DNA from: Rhizopus sp. PT2906
Taxonomy: Eukaryota > Mucoromycota > Mucoromycetes > Mucorales > Rhizopodaceae
Length of the DNA: 64,000 nucleotides
Direction: 5' to 3'
Assembly: GCA_025529335.1 (NCBI GenBank)
Contig: JAMYHX010000044.1
Span: forward strand, 81,310 to 145,309
The translations under genes were made by a program, and so were the position numbers. The notes beneath the pieces are model-generated. The model had not been told where the DNA came from, searched no databases, and saw nothing but the letters and a program-made list of their open reading frames with translations. Below, one piece after another: positions 44,794 through 54,624 of this stretch. Position 1 is the first letter of the stretch. The number at the start of each line of letters is the position of its first letter.

Positions 44794-45374
44794 ATGGTAA
44801 TCATTATTCATTTCTTCTTTTGAAGGTTTTACTTACAAATGTACTTTAGATACGTTTTATTCTAGTACAAAATCGACAAGGAAAGACGAGATTAGCCAAA
44901 TGGTATGTTCCTTATGAAGATGAAGAGAAAATGAAGCTGAAAGGAGAAGTTCACAGATTGGTTGCACCCAGAGATCAAAAGCATCAGAGTAACTTTGTTG
45001 AGGTAAGGATGAGATAACATCTATTTGAACTTGTATTTATTTCTTTTTCAGTATCGTAATTATAAAATCGTGTACAGGAGATATGCTGGACTCTTCTTTT
45101 GCATATGTGTTGATGCGAATGATAATGAATTAGCGTATTTGGAAGCAATTCATTTCTTTGTCGAAGTGTTGGATGCATTCTTTGGTAATGTCTGTGAGTT
45201 GGATTTAGTGTTTAATTTTTACAAGGTAAAACACGGCCATCCAATCATGTCCATCATATTAACAGTCCTTAGGTCTATGCTATATTGGATGAAGTATTCC
45301 TGGCAGGAGAAATAGAAGAGACGAGTAAGAACATAGTATTGACAAGGCTAGATCATCTAGATAAATTAGAGTAA
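44794..45374 (+). CDS. APS2: AP-2 complex sigma subunit
   Basis: Small adaptin of the clathrin AP-2 complex that selects cargo at the plasma membrane; longin-like fold. The coding part of exon 1 is only the ATG (44794-44796), followed at once by GTAATC; exon 2 starts at 44850. This gives M-I-R-F-I-L-V-Q-N-R-Q-G-K-T-R-L-A-K-W-Y, the standard family start. Next come F-V-E-Y-R-N-Y-K-I-V-Y-R-R-Y-A-G-L-F-F-C-I-C-V-D-A, Y-L-E-A-I-H-F-F-V-E-V-L-D and C-E-L-D-L-V-F-N-F-Y-K, then A-I-L-D-E-V-F-L-A-G-E-I-E-E-T-S. With introns at 44797-44849, about 45004-45053 and 45226-45272 the product is 142 residues, the usual length. The AP-2 wording rather than AP-1 sigma is supported by E-L-D-L-V-F-N-F. Confidence 0.95.
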
Positions 45375-45531
45375 GAATAAAAAAAAAGAAATCTACATTC
45401 TACTAAAATGGAAATGATCTTTTAATTTTCTGTGGATTCTATCTTTTCGTCTTTTAATTGGTTGAGCTCAAAATCTTTTTTTATTGTTGCATCTCTTTGA
45501 TTTCGTTTTTTTTTTTTTTCTTTAAAGCAAA

Positions 45532-48177
45532 ATGGTTTTAAAGACACTTATTATCGACAATTATGATTCATACACCTTTAATCTATTACAACTATTTGAT
45601 CGTCCTGAAGATGTTGTCGTCATCAGAAATGATCAATTCAGCTGGTAAGTGACCATGTCAACAATGAAAGGGGGATGATATTAAGTTTAAATAGGGATCA
45701 ATTTGTAAAAGATGTACTACCTTACTTTGACAATGTTATCATCTCACCCGGCCCTGGAAGACCGGAAAGATCATCTGTAAGTTGGACGGTCCATATAATG
45801 CTGTATAACTGACATCTTCAAAAGGACTTTGGCATCTGTACAAAATTATTACAGGCACAGCTAGACCCATCACAATCCGATTACCATCGACCCATATTTG
45901 GCATATGCTTAGGACACCAGGGGATAGGATATATACTAGGTGGAGAGGTAGAGTCCATAGATGATACAATATATCTATATTAATATCAACAATAGATAAC
46001 ATATGCACCTCGAATTATGCATGGTCGAATGTCACAAATTCATATCAATTATTCAGATCATGATATACTCGCTCACTGCCAATCGCCATTTTGGGCTGTT
46101 AGATACCATTCCCTTGTTGTTGACAAAGACAGTAACTATCTATGACGATATTATATACAACATGTTTATTAACATCATCTACAGCTTTACCCGACGATTT
46201 GATTCTTACTGGATACTGTTTTGAAAATGAAGCTGATACAGAAGCGCTACAGAATGCACCATACATTGCCGACCAGCCTTCATCCACAACAAAGCACCAT
46301 CATTTCCTATCGCATGTCAATGATCAAAGAACAGATCAAGTGACTGTCATGGCCTTTCGACATAAACGGCTGCCCTTGTGGGGTGTTCAATTTCATCCTG
46401 AATCAGTATCGACTGAACATGGGCATCAAATGATGCGCAACTTTCAGAACGAGACAAAACTTTGGATGCAAAAGGTAAAACATTCTAAATCAAGACGTTG
46501 TGTTGATAGTATTTGGGGTAGATGAATATATCCAGACGGCCGTTCAATCCGCAAGTATTATCTTATTCAGCTGCACGACCCAAGATGGAGATACCAAGAA
46601 TAACCGAAAGATTTCATGCGCTTGTCAAGACGGTGCCCTGTTGGGTTGAGCCTGAGCTGATTGTGGAGAAACTAGAAGAGAACGAAACGATGTGCTGGCT
46701 AGACAGCAGCCGCAAATCATCACCGTATTCTCGGCTATCGATCGTGTCGATGCGCCCTGCATTTACCCTTTCCTACTCGACTCTGCATCATCAATTGACT
46801 ATTACAGAAGAACGAGATCATGTGGAAACGATCCAAGGCACCTTTTTTGACACCTTATCTGATCTTTTATCTCGCACGAGCATTACTGATGTGCGCCATG
46901 TCGATGGTTCTCCGATACCGAACGTGGCCTTCCAGGGCGGCTTTGTAGGTTACTTTGGGTACGAGATGAAACGGGAAAGCATGGAGGGATACAAGGTACC
47001 AACGGAACAACAGTGCAGATGTGACAGACGTGAACACAGCAACGGGTGCTGTTTATGCGTGAGGGAGCCCGATGCAGCATTTCAATTCACCGACAAATTC
47101 TTTGTGTTTGATCATACGAAGGAACAAGTCCACATCTGGTGTCTTGTGCGGGAAACAGGACAAGATACACTTCTTTCACGTGCTGGGTTTCACAATGACA
47201 ATGATGCGATCCGTTGGCTGAACGATCAAAGAAATCAACTGGTAAAGATTCAGAACAAGACCAATATCCTGCCTGTGGCCACACCGCCCCTGTCACCGAC
47301 GATCTACTGCAACACAATGAGACCCGACACGGACTACGACCGATATCTCGGTGCGATCGACCAATGCGTGCAATCGATCAAGGAAGGCGATGCCTATGAG
47401 ATCTGTATGACGACGCGGTTCCGACTGGACCTTCCTCACGTGTCTACGCGGCTGTACACACAGTACCTGCGCAAGAACAACCCGGCGCCCTTCTCGGCCC
47501 TAATGCGATTTCCTCAACTGACCCTGATGTCGTCCAGTCCAGAACGATTTTTCAAGCTCGACGTGGACAAGGTGGCAGAGATGAAACCGATCAAGGGCAC
47601 GATTAGTCGAGCGCTCGACTGTGTCTGTACCAAGCACTGCTCGGACGAGCAATGTGAATCGAAACGACGACTCAAGGATGAAGAGCAAAAACAGAAGCTG
47701 TGGCAGGACGTCAAGGAACGAGCCGAGAGTTTGATGATTGTCGACTTGATCCGTAACGATCTCGCTCAAGTGTGCGAGCCAAGCACGGTCTGTGTGCCCA
47801 AACTGATGCATGTCGAAACGTTTGAAAAGGTGCATCATCTCGTCTCGACCATCCGTGGCCGGCTCTACCCAGAGGTCAACGGTGTCAAGGCTCTCCAGAC
47901 CTGTTTCCCGCCCGGATCGATGACGGGTGCACCCAAGTTACGTGCTGTGCAGCTGTTGGATCAGTTGGAGGATCATCGGCCCCGGGGTGTCTATTCGGGC
48001 TGTCTCGGTTACTTTTCGTTGAATGGAGCTGCCGATTTTAATGTGGTCATACGAACAGCTGTGATTGTGGATCGACATCTTTCCGTGGGTGGTGGAGGTG
48101 CGATCACGTTCTTGTCGGATCCTGAAGAGGAATGGAAAGAGGTTTTGTTAAAGACGAAAAGTGTGGCTCCAAGGTAA
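45532..48177 (+). CDS. ABZ1: Aminodeoxychorismate synthase, fused PabA-PabB (PABA synthase)
   Basis: Bifunctional enzyme that makes aminodeoxychorismate from chorismate and glutamine, toward p-aminobenzoate and folate. The N-terminal glutamine amidotransferase shows L-I-I-D-N-Y-D-S-Y-T-F-N, I-I-S-P-G-P-G-R-P, the nucleophile loop F-G-I-C-L-G-H-Q-G, and V-Q-F-H-P-E-S-V-S. Several short introns break it (for example 45644-45694, 45778-45823 and 45948-45995). The synthase part is one long exon from about 46539: G-F-V-G-Y-F-G-Y-E, G-D-A-Y-E-I-C-M-T-T-R-F, M-K-P-I-K-G-T-I-S-R (the Lys form typical of PabB rather than TrpE), M-I-V-D-L-I-R-N-D-L, F-P-P-G-S-M-T-G-A-P-K and G-G-G-A-I-T-F-L-S-D-P. No active-site loss is seen. 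The next gene is convergent, 81 bp away. Confidence 0.94.
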
Positions 48178-48258
48178 AAAATATATATAAAGGAGAGGGG
48201 GATCAATGACTGATTACTTTATTGTATATAGTGTAAAAGAGTTTCTTGATGATCTTTG

Positions 48259-48912
48259 TTAGTAATAATAATCATAATAATACGCATCATAAACAGGCTC
48301 TTGCATTCGTTTTGAATTTTTTCGTTTTAGTCTTATATATTCTTCATCTGATACTTGGCTCATTGATTTTCTTCTTCGTGGTCTTCGTGGTACGTAATAG
48401 TAATCTAAGGGAGGACTATCATATTCTATGGGAGCATAATAATAATAATTAAGAGGCGCCCTGGGCTGCGGCGGAGGGAGCATGTACTCTGGATAATTCT
48501 GTCGATAGATCGTATCAGGCGAACTACGTGTACTGCTTCTTCTTATCGGTGTACTACTTGATGGCCTCGGCTTATTCTTTTCTTCCAACGATAGCGATTG
48601 GAGCATTCGATCGGCCATTTCGTAGAGTCTAGAAGCCATCTCTTTGATATCTTCTGGATTCCTCGTATCCATATTCTTTTGGCAAATACACTCGCCTTGC
48701 AGACTATTGGATCGTTGCATGGGTGTTTCTTCCCTAAATGACCGCTTTTTCTCCAGGGCAGGTATAGGTCTTTGTGGTTTAGGCTCTCTGATAGTGACAT
48801 GGATGTTTGAGTTTGTCTTGGGTTGTTTCTGTAAAGGAGAGAGGGTCGTAGGATGGATGTCGGCGTATCCTAATTTATCCTGTAACTTTTTAGTTTCGCT
48901 ATCTTCTGTCAT
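48259..48912 (-). CDS. Hypothetical basic, Pro/Tyr-rich protein
   Basis: Single open frame of 217 codons, start complementary to 48910-48912, after a long CT/T tract on the coding strand (48918-48980). No known domain. Seen: R-S-F-R-E-E-T-P and similar basic/Ser segments; a short predicted helix M-A-S-R-L-Y-E-M-A-D-R-M-L-Q-S-L; a Pro-rich middle; and an end very rich in tyrosine (Y-D-A-Y-Y-Y-D-Y-Y-Y). The composition, the start context and the position between conserved genes favour a real gene. Probably intrinsically disordered. Divergent from VFA1, 177 bp between starts. Confidence 0.6.
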   Translation of the reverse strand: MTEDSETKKLQDKLGYADIHPTTLSPLQKQPKTNSNIHVTIREPKPQRPIPALEKKRSFREETPMQRSNSLQGECICQKNMDTRNPEDIKEMASRLYEMADRMLQSLSLEEKNKPRPSSSTPIRRSSTRSSPDTIYRQNYPEYMLPPPQPRAPLNYYYYAPIEYDSPPLDYYYVPRRPRRRKSMSQVSDEEYIRLKRKNSKRMQEPVYDAYYYDYYY

Positions 48913-49089
48913 GTTTTATAAAAAGAAAAGAAAAAGAAAGAAAGAAAGAGAGAAAGAGAGAAAGAGAGAAAGAGAGAGTGGGTTACTTCTCTTGGTGATC
49001 ACAAGACTACCCACTTTAGAAAAGTCCGTGCTCTCCCTTTTTATTGTCCTTCTGTTCAACTTGGCCACATGATTTTTTTTTAAATTTTG

Positions 49090-49671
49090 ATGCAAAACCT
49101 GTATATTGCCCGACTAATTACGAATGAGAGACCTTGTTTTGTATGTAACAAATTCTCCAATGTTGTCTTGACTTTAGCAGACAATAGCAACACAGATTGG
49201 TTCCCGGTATGTAAAAGTCACCTGAGTGATGTCAACTTTTGTACAAAACTGGGTGGTTCTTCTAAGCCTACCTCACCTCAACTAAAGGTTGCAAAAAAAG
49301 AAAAGTTGGAAGCACGAAAGCCAGAGAGTGATAGTGTGAGTGATTTAGTGTCGACATTAGGCTCTGCTTGGAAATCATGGAGGTCTTCCAAAGACACAGA
49401 AGACGAAAAGAAAGAAGACAAAAAAGAAGACAAAAAGGAAGATAAGAAAGAAGACAAGAAAAAAGAATCAGAAGAAGAAAAGAAGGAAGAAGAAGAAGAA
49501 GAACAACAACAACAACAACAACAACAACCAGTACGATTTATCTTGCAAAAGGATTACTTTTATCTGCGTCAACGTGAATATACAAAAAGGATTCAAAAGA
49601 AAGAAGCAGAGGAGCGATTAAAGAAGCTACAGTTTCCAGAAGTACCTAAAAAAGATCCACTTAAGAAATAA
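49090..49671 (+). CDS. VFA1: Vps4-associated protein 1 (VFA1-like)
   Basis: Endosomal factor that binds the MIT domain of the ESCRT ATPase Vps4. The start is the ATG at 49090-49092. The N-terminal zinc-finger-like part, R-P-C-F-V-C-N-K and W-F-P-V-C-K-S-H-L-S-D-V-N-F-C, is the family hallmark. A middle region is a charged repeat (E-D-K-K units, then poly-Glu and eight Gln), which looks like an expansion. The C-terminal helix (R-E-Y-T-K-R-I-Q-K-K-E-A-E-E-R-L) and F-P-E-V-P-K-K-D-P resemble a MIT-interacting tail of the proline type (inference). No intron. The Lys/Glu block is longer than in the yeast protein as far as I can judge. Confidence 0.85.
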   Translation: MQNLYIARLITNERPCFVCNKFSNVVLTLADNSNTDWFPVCKSHLSDVNFCTKLGGSSKPTSPQLKVAKKEKLEARKPESDSVSDLVSTLGSAWKSWRSSKDTEDEKKEDKKEDKKEDKKEDKKKESEEEKKEEEEEEQQQQQQQQPVRFILQKDYFYLRQREYTKRIQKKEAEERLKKLQFPEVPKKDPLKK

Positions 49672-49823
49672 TATCCTTACACTCTATTCACAAACTGTAA
49701 CAAGTAAACAATAACCAAGATCAATCTGCTTATTGTTCTGTTTGATTTCCCGCTCTTTTTTTTTTATTCCCTTTCAAAGTAAAAAAAAAAAAAAAAAAAA
49801 AGTCTTTTTATTCAACTTTGATC

Positions 49824-51349
49824 ATGTCGCGTTCTTGCAATATTGGCTTATTAGCAACTGAAGAAGTTACAGATATAAGTAGATTTATTGAGTTTGCAGA
49901 AACAACCACACATGACTTTGTTGTTGCTCCAATCGCCAAACCCTCATTTCGACGTGTATTGAATCAAGATAGAACATGGAGCCAAGAAGAGCATGAGGCA
50001 TGGAAAGATCGACCCGTGTTTGATCGTCAAGATTTACTTTTGAATTCTCCAGGCAAGTAATCATATATATATACACATGCTACACATTTATTTATACAAC
50101 TATTGTAGAGTGGTCTAGCAAGGTCTTGGGCCTCTTTTCAGACTGGATTGACCTTGATTCACCCAGTGATGACATTCGAACGTGTTCAGAAATTGCTTTT
50201 AAACAAGAAGCTGATTGGGCTACACACATTGGCTTGACGGGCACCATCTTTCCTACACTTGGTGAACAAGTACACAGCACGGCTCGTGTACTCAACACGG
50301 TATCGAGAACCATGTCACCTCAGCTATGCGTCCGAGTCCTGTTGACCGAAAAGGACAAGGAAGAAAACGTAGGATGGAAACGATGGAACCGATTGCGCCT
50401 GCTGACCGGCCACAACACCAAAATAGGTGTGGCGCTCGAAGTGACAGCCGAATTACCTTCTTCAGAAGCATTTCTCAACATGTGGTTGGCAGAACCTGTT
50501 CGAGCTTTGATCGTTCCTGCACATGTCTTTGTGCCCAACCAAAAGGGGTTCCCTGTCTTGTCAAAGCGACATCAGAACTTTATCAAGATGATGATGGACA
50601 AGATGAGACCAGATATCATTGTCACGGTACCCAAGGACCCTATTCATCCTGCAGCCTCGCCTGCTTCTTATAATCAATACATGCATTATTTGAACAGAAA
50701 TCTGCCGGAACCAAATGAAGTAGAAAAGTTTGCATCTGGGTATTTTGATTATCTTCAGATCCCTTTGCAGCCATTAGCTGATAATCTCGAAAACCATACG
50801 TATGAGACTTTTGAACGGGATCCTATCAAGTATCAACAATATGAAAGAGTAACGTATAAAGAGAAAATCAAGCATTTTTTAACAGCTTTATTCATAGGCT
50901 GTCTATCAAGCATTGTTAGAACGTGTCGAGTATCAATCGGATGTCGTTACGTAAGATATGATCTAGCCTTTTTTTTCATAAAAAAGATATTAATGTACTA
51001 TAGAACTATTATGGTCGTGGGTGCCGGAAGAGGGCCGTTAGTCAATTGCTGTCTCCGAGCTGCTGAAAAGTCATTACGTAAAATTCGCCTTATTGCGCTT
51101 GAAAAGAATCCGAATGCTTATGTGACGTAAAATACGCATACATCTTGCTTTTGCCTGTATTAATGATCTGATAGATTACAAAACATGAAGGCACAAGTAT
51201 GGGGAGATAAGGTTGACTTGGTGTTTGCAGATATGAGAACATGGAATCCAGAAACAAAGTGTGATATATTGGTGAGTGAGCTGTTGGGTTCTTTTGGTGA
51301 TAACGAGTTATCGCCTGAATGCTTGGATGGAGCTCAAAAGTTTCTCAAA

Positions 51350-51385
<36 letters not shown>

Positions 51386-51982
51386 AAAGAGTTTATAGAC
51401 CAACACTTTTTTTTTTCAGAGGGTGGTATTTCTATCCCTTCTTCATATACAACGTCTATTGCACCCTTAGCATCTACGCGGATACGTAACAGTATTGCTG
51501 CCTATAATGATCTCAAAAACTTTGAGACGCCCTATGTTGTCATGTTCCAGCAGGCGTATCGATTAGCTGAGCCCGAGGATTTATGGACCTTTTATCATCC
51601 TAATAAGAACATACCAACCGAGCCCATAAACAACTTACACAACAAACGAGACAGCTACGCTCAATTTGTTATCGACCACGATGCAGTGATGCATGGACTG
51701 GCCGGTTACTTTGACTGTGTACTCTACAAGGACGTAACAATCTCAATTCATCCCGAAACGCATTCGCCTGGCATGTTTAGCTGGTTCCCCATCTTCTTCC
51801 CTGTGGTTCAACCTGTCGAGATCACCAAGGACTCGATTGTAACAGTTCATTTCTGGAGATTGACAGACAGTGAAAAGGTTTGGTACGAATGGTCAGTGGT
51901 TGTCCAAGATAAAGATAAACAGGAAACATACGTATCACCTATTCATAACCCGGGAGGAAGATCGTACTATGTATCTTTATAG
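49824..51982 (+). CDS. PRMT5: Protein arginine methyltransferase 5 (Skb1/Hsl7)
   Basis: Type II methyltransferase making symmetric dimethylarginine on histones and Sm proteins. The N-terminal TIM-barrel part is shown by F-V-V-A-P-I-A-K-P-S-F-R-R and V-L-G-L-F-S-D-W-I-D-L-D. The catalytic part has Y-E-T-F-E-R-D-P-I-K-Y-Q-Q-Y-E-R, V-V-G-A-G-R-G-P-L-V (SAM motif I), A-L-E-K-N-P-N-A, the double-E loop V-S-E-L-L-G-S-F-G-D-N-E-L-S-P-E, and S-Y-T-T-S-I-A-P. The C-terminal beta-barrel ends G-G-R-S-Y-Y-V-S-L. Introns lie near 50055-50108, 50854-50897, 50950-51004, 51128-51178 and 51350-51419; the last is largely A and T runs. All motifs are intact. The stop lies 11 bp from the stop of the convergent SMPD4-like gene. 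Confidence 0.96.
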
Positions 51983-51993
51983 AGAGAAATATG

Positions 51994-54277
51994 TTACAGA
52001 TATAGCTTGCAAAGAATATAAAGAATTAAAAATAAAAGTGCACATGCATAAATGAAATTTACAGTATTTGCAAGAGGTCTTGTCGTCACCTTGTTGGGCA
52101 CAAATCCAGGTCTATACTCTAAAGGAATCCAAGCGTCCAACTAAAAAGAAATATGAGTACAGCTTAATAAAGTTGAGCAGCATATACCATTTCATTTAGT
52201 TGTTTGTCCCAGTAAAGAGTCCAACGCACGAGGGTAACATTTTCGTGTGATCGAACAATGGTATGCTTACGAGGACCCACCGCTGGAATGTTATGTGGCG
52301 AACAGACAAGTTTACCTTGCTTCAACAATTCCTTTTCTTCTGCGGTCAGATACCCTCCATTCTGTTTTCCAGCAAACGACAATTGGGTGAACCCTGTTCT
52401 CTTTCCCGGTATAGCCGATGCGGTCTTCAACGGAGCAAACAGGGCACTGTTAATATTGAACAAAGTCGACAAGATATGATACGCTTCTTGCATAGGCTCT
52501 AGGTGCTTATTTGACAATCTTGTTGGCCACTTACTGGCAGTCACATGTACGTTGATATTATGATATAAATTGGAGACAGCGGCTATCAAGCTAGGCGATC
52601 GTCGTTCCTGGTGTTCCTCTGTATCATACAGATGCTCTGATCTCCACTGTGATGACTTTCCCCCGATCTGCGCCAATCGCTCACTCGCCGCCTTCATCTT
52701 TTCCTTCACCTTGACCGCGGCGGATACATGACCATAGGCAATCTTTCCAATTTCTTGATCCCATTCGATAAAGGCATGTCCAGCATGATCAAGCGCCTTT
52801 TCGACAAGAGCCAAGAACCCGATCAGATCTCGAGCGGTATAAAAGACGTTGATGAACCGGTAGAGGATATGAAGCTGGCCAGCCACTGTCATGGTCAACG
52901 AATCGGTATATGAAAATGTAGATATCCTTTTGAGCAAGATGTCTACCGCAGAAAAGTAGTAAGGCACATTATCAAGTATGAACGGTGCCCAGCCTGTCTG
53001 TGTGGGTAAGAAGCTTTCCTTCTCGATGCTTCGAAATGGTGTGCCTAGTTTCCAAGGTGCAGCCCATTGACACCAGAGTTCGATAATCTAAAGAGAACAT
53101 GATTAAACATAATGAAAGGAGGGAAAAGAATAGACCTGCCTGAATGTAATCGTCTGTCTTGTCCCAGTTGAGGGCAAGTCTGGATGTCAACATGTATAAT
53201 TCGTCGCGTGTAGCCTTGTATGTGTATGTATATACATTGTCTTGGGTATTATTTACACATCGTCGTAGATCATGCCTTACAATGTAATTGATAAAATGAG
53301 AAATGTAGTACATAAGAGTGGGACTCAGTTTGTTATTATTGCTTATCCATGGCATACGTATCCAGAGTTCAGCCAGTGTATCTATAAAAAAGGGTCCAAC
53401 GATGGCCGGAAACGCTTGGTCATTGATGGGGATCAGACGTGATAGATAGTTGTCAAGGATGTCGGTGTATATGCTTGAGGTTATGCTGCGACCAGGTTTA
53501 GTGAGTTGTGATGGGCTACTGTTGTCCAAAAAGGAGGTAGTTGATGTATTAGGCACGGTGTTATTCATCGGCGATCGAAGAGATGTACTTGTGAACGTAG
53601 ACATGGGCGGTTGTGCTGTTGCTGTTGACCAGGTAGGCAGGATGGCAAAGTTATATAGGTACAACTGTAATATGTTTAACTGGATCTTTCTTTCTGAACT
53701 GATACCAGACGGTAAAAGAGAAGACTGTTTAGTAGCTGATGTATGAAAATCTATGGTTGAACCAGAAGGCGACGATGGCATGATGACATTGCAGTGTTTG
53801 TATACTTGAGGTAATAGATGAATAGCACCTGTTGATAAGATCTTTCGAACCTCAGGCTATATATAAACAATTAGACAATGGCCCTTGGTGTATAGCGAGT
53901 TTTTTACAGGTAGACTTTCATTGGATAGGTCATAATAGTAATCGGACGATTGACTGATCCTGAGTAAAGATTGGAAAAAGGGACCTTGAATCGATAACAA
54001 GTTTTTAAGAGCTTCGTCTTGATGAGGTTCTAGCTGTGTCTGTATGAATCCTCTAGAGAGAGAGAGATTGCGTTAGACCATCTTTTTAGAAAACGATGAT
54101 GTGTTACCTTTTTGTTGGAGATCCAAACAATAAGTCGAGGAAAGTAGGAAAGAATGTATAGAATGATCGAACGTGTTGTGTGCTGAATGAAGTGCAAATG
54201 TGAGTCTCACAATAGTTGGATATATATTCACAAATAGCCTTAATGTCGCGATCTTTAACAGCTTTGGCGTGTTCCAT
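51994..54277 (-). CDS. SMPD4-like (neutral sphingomyelinase 3 family) tail-anchored protein
   Basis: The start is the ATG complementary to 54275-54277 (MEHAKAVKDRDIKAICEYI). The next exon has F-F-P-T-F-L-D-L-L-F-G-S-P, the N-terminal hallmark of SMPD4. Later exons show L-P-Q-V-Y, a Ser/Thr-rich insertion, and P-I-N-D-Q-A-F-P-A-I-V. The segment W-C-Q-W-A-A-P-W-K-L-G-T-P-F and W-A-P-F-I-L-D-N-V-P-Y-Y matches the conserved 'W..Y..PW...W..F...N...Y' block. A last exon, joined across 52142-52186, ends with A-C-A-L-L-F-L-I-L-Y-I-L-C-K-L-Y-L at TAA 51994-51996, a C-terminal membrane anchor as in animal SMPD4, which sits at ER and nuclear envelope. Lipid hydrolase activity of this family is debated; no catalytic motif is obvious. 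Identification is by motif memory, moderately sure. Confidence 0.75.
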
Positions 54278-54624
54278 ATGAGAATAATTGTATGTGAAAA
54301 AAAGACAAATGATATCTTATTGTCCCCCCTTTTATAAATAGTCAACCTTGTGTGACTTTGGGCATTCCTTTTACTTTTAACAGGTGTGCCTCTCTCTCTT
54401 TCTAAATAATATGACTGTAAAGACTAAAGAGAAAAAATTGCATATGTACACTTAAAGGTACGCTGTAGAGTTGTTCGCATACACACCTGTAATGAATCAA
54501 AACAATCGTTTATTTAATGTTTTTTATTGTTTAAAGAGAAAAATGCTGTGTCTGGACTTTAAAGGGAAAAATCCAGTGTTTTGGCCTGTCAAAATTTTAA
54601 CTCTCTTTTTTTTTTTTCACTGTC
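54278..54624. promoter_or_regulatory. Divergent promoter region between SMPD4-like gene and URB1
   Basis: The 347 bp between two start codons holds no gene. A T/C tract (about 54603-54620) precedes the URB1 ATG. A CT run lies at 54392-54402. Confidence 0.55.

Noticed and set aside
52258..52502. Plus-strand frames of 73 and 79 codons
   Set aside because: Antisense shadows of the SMPD4-like gene.
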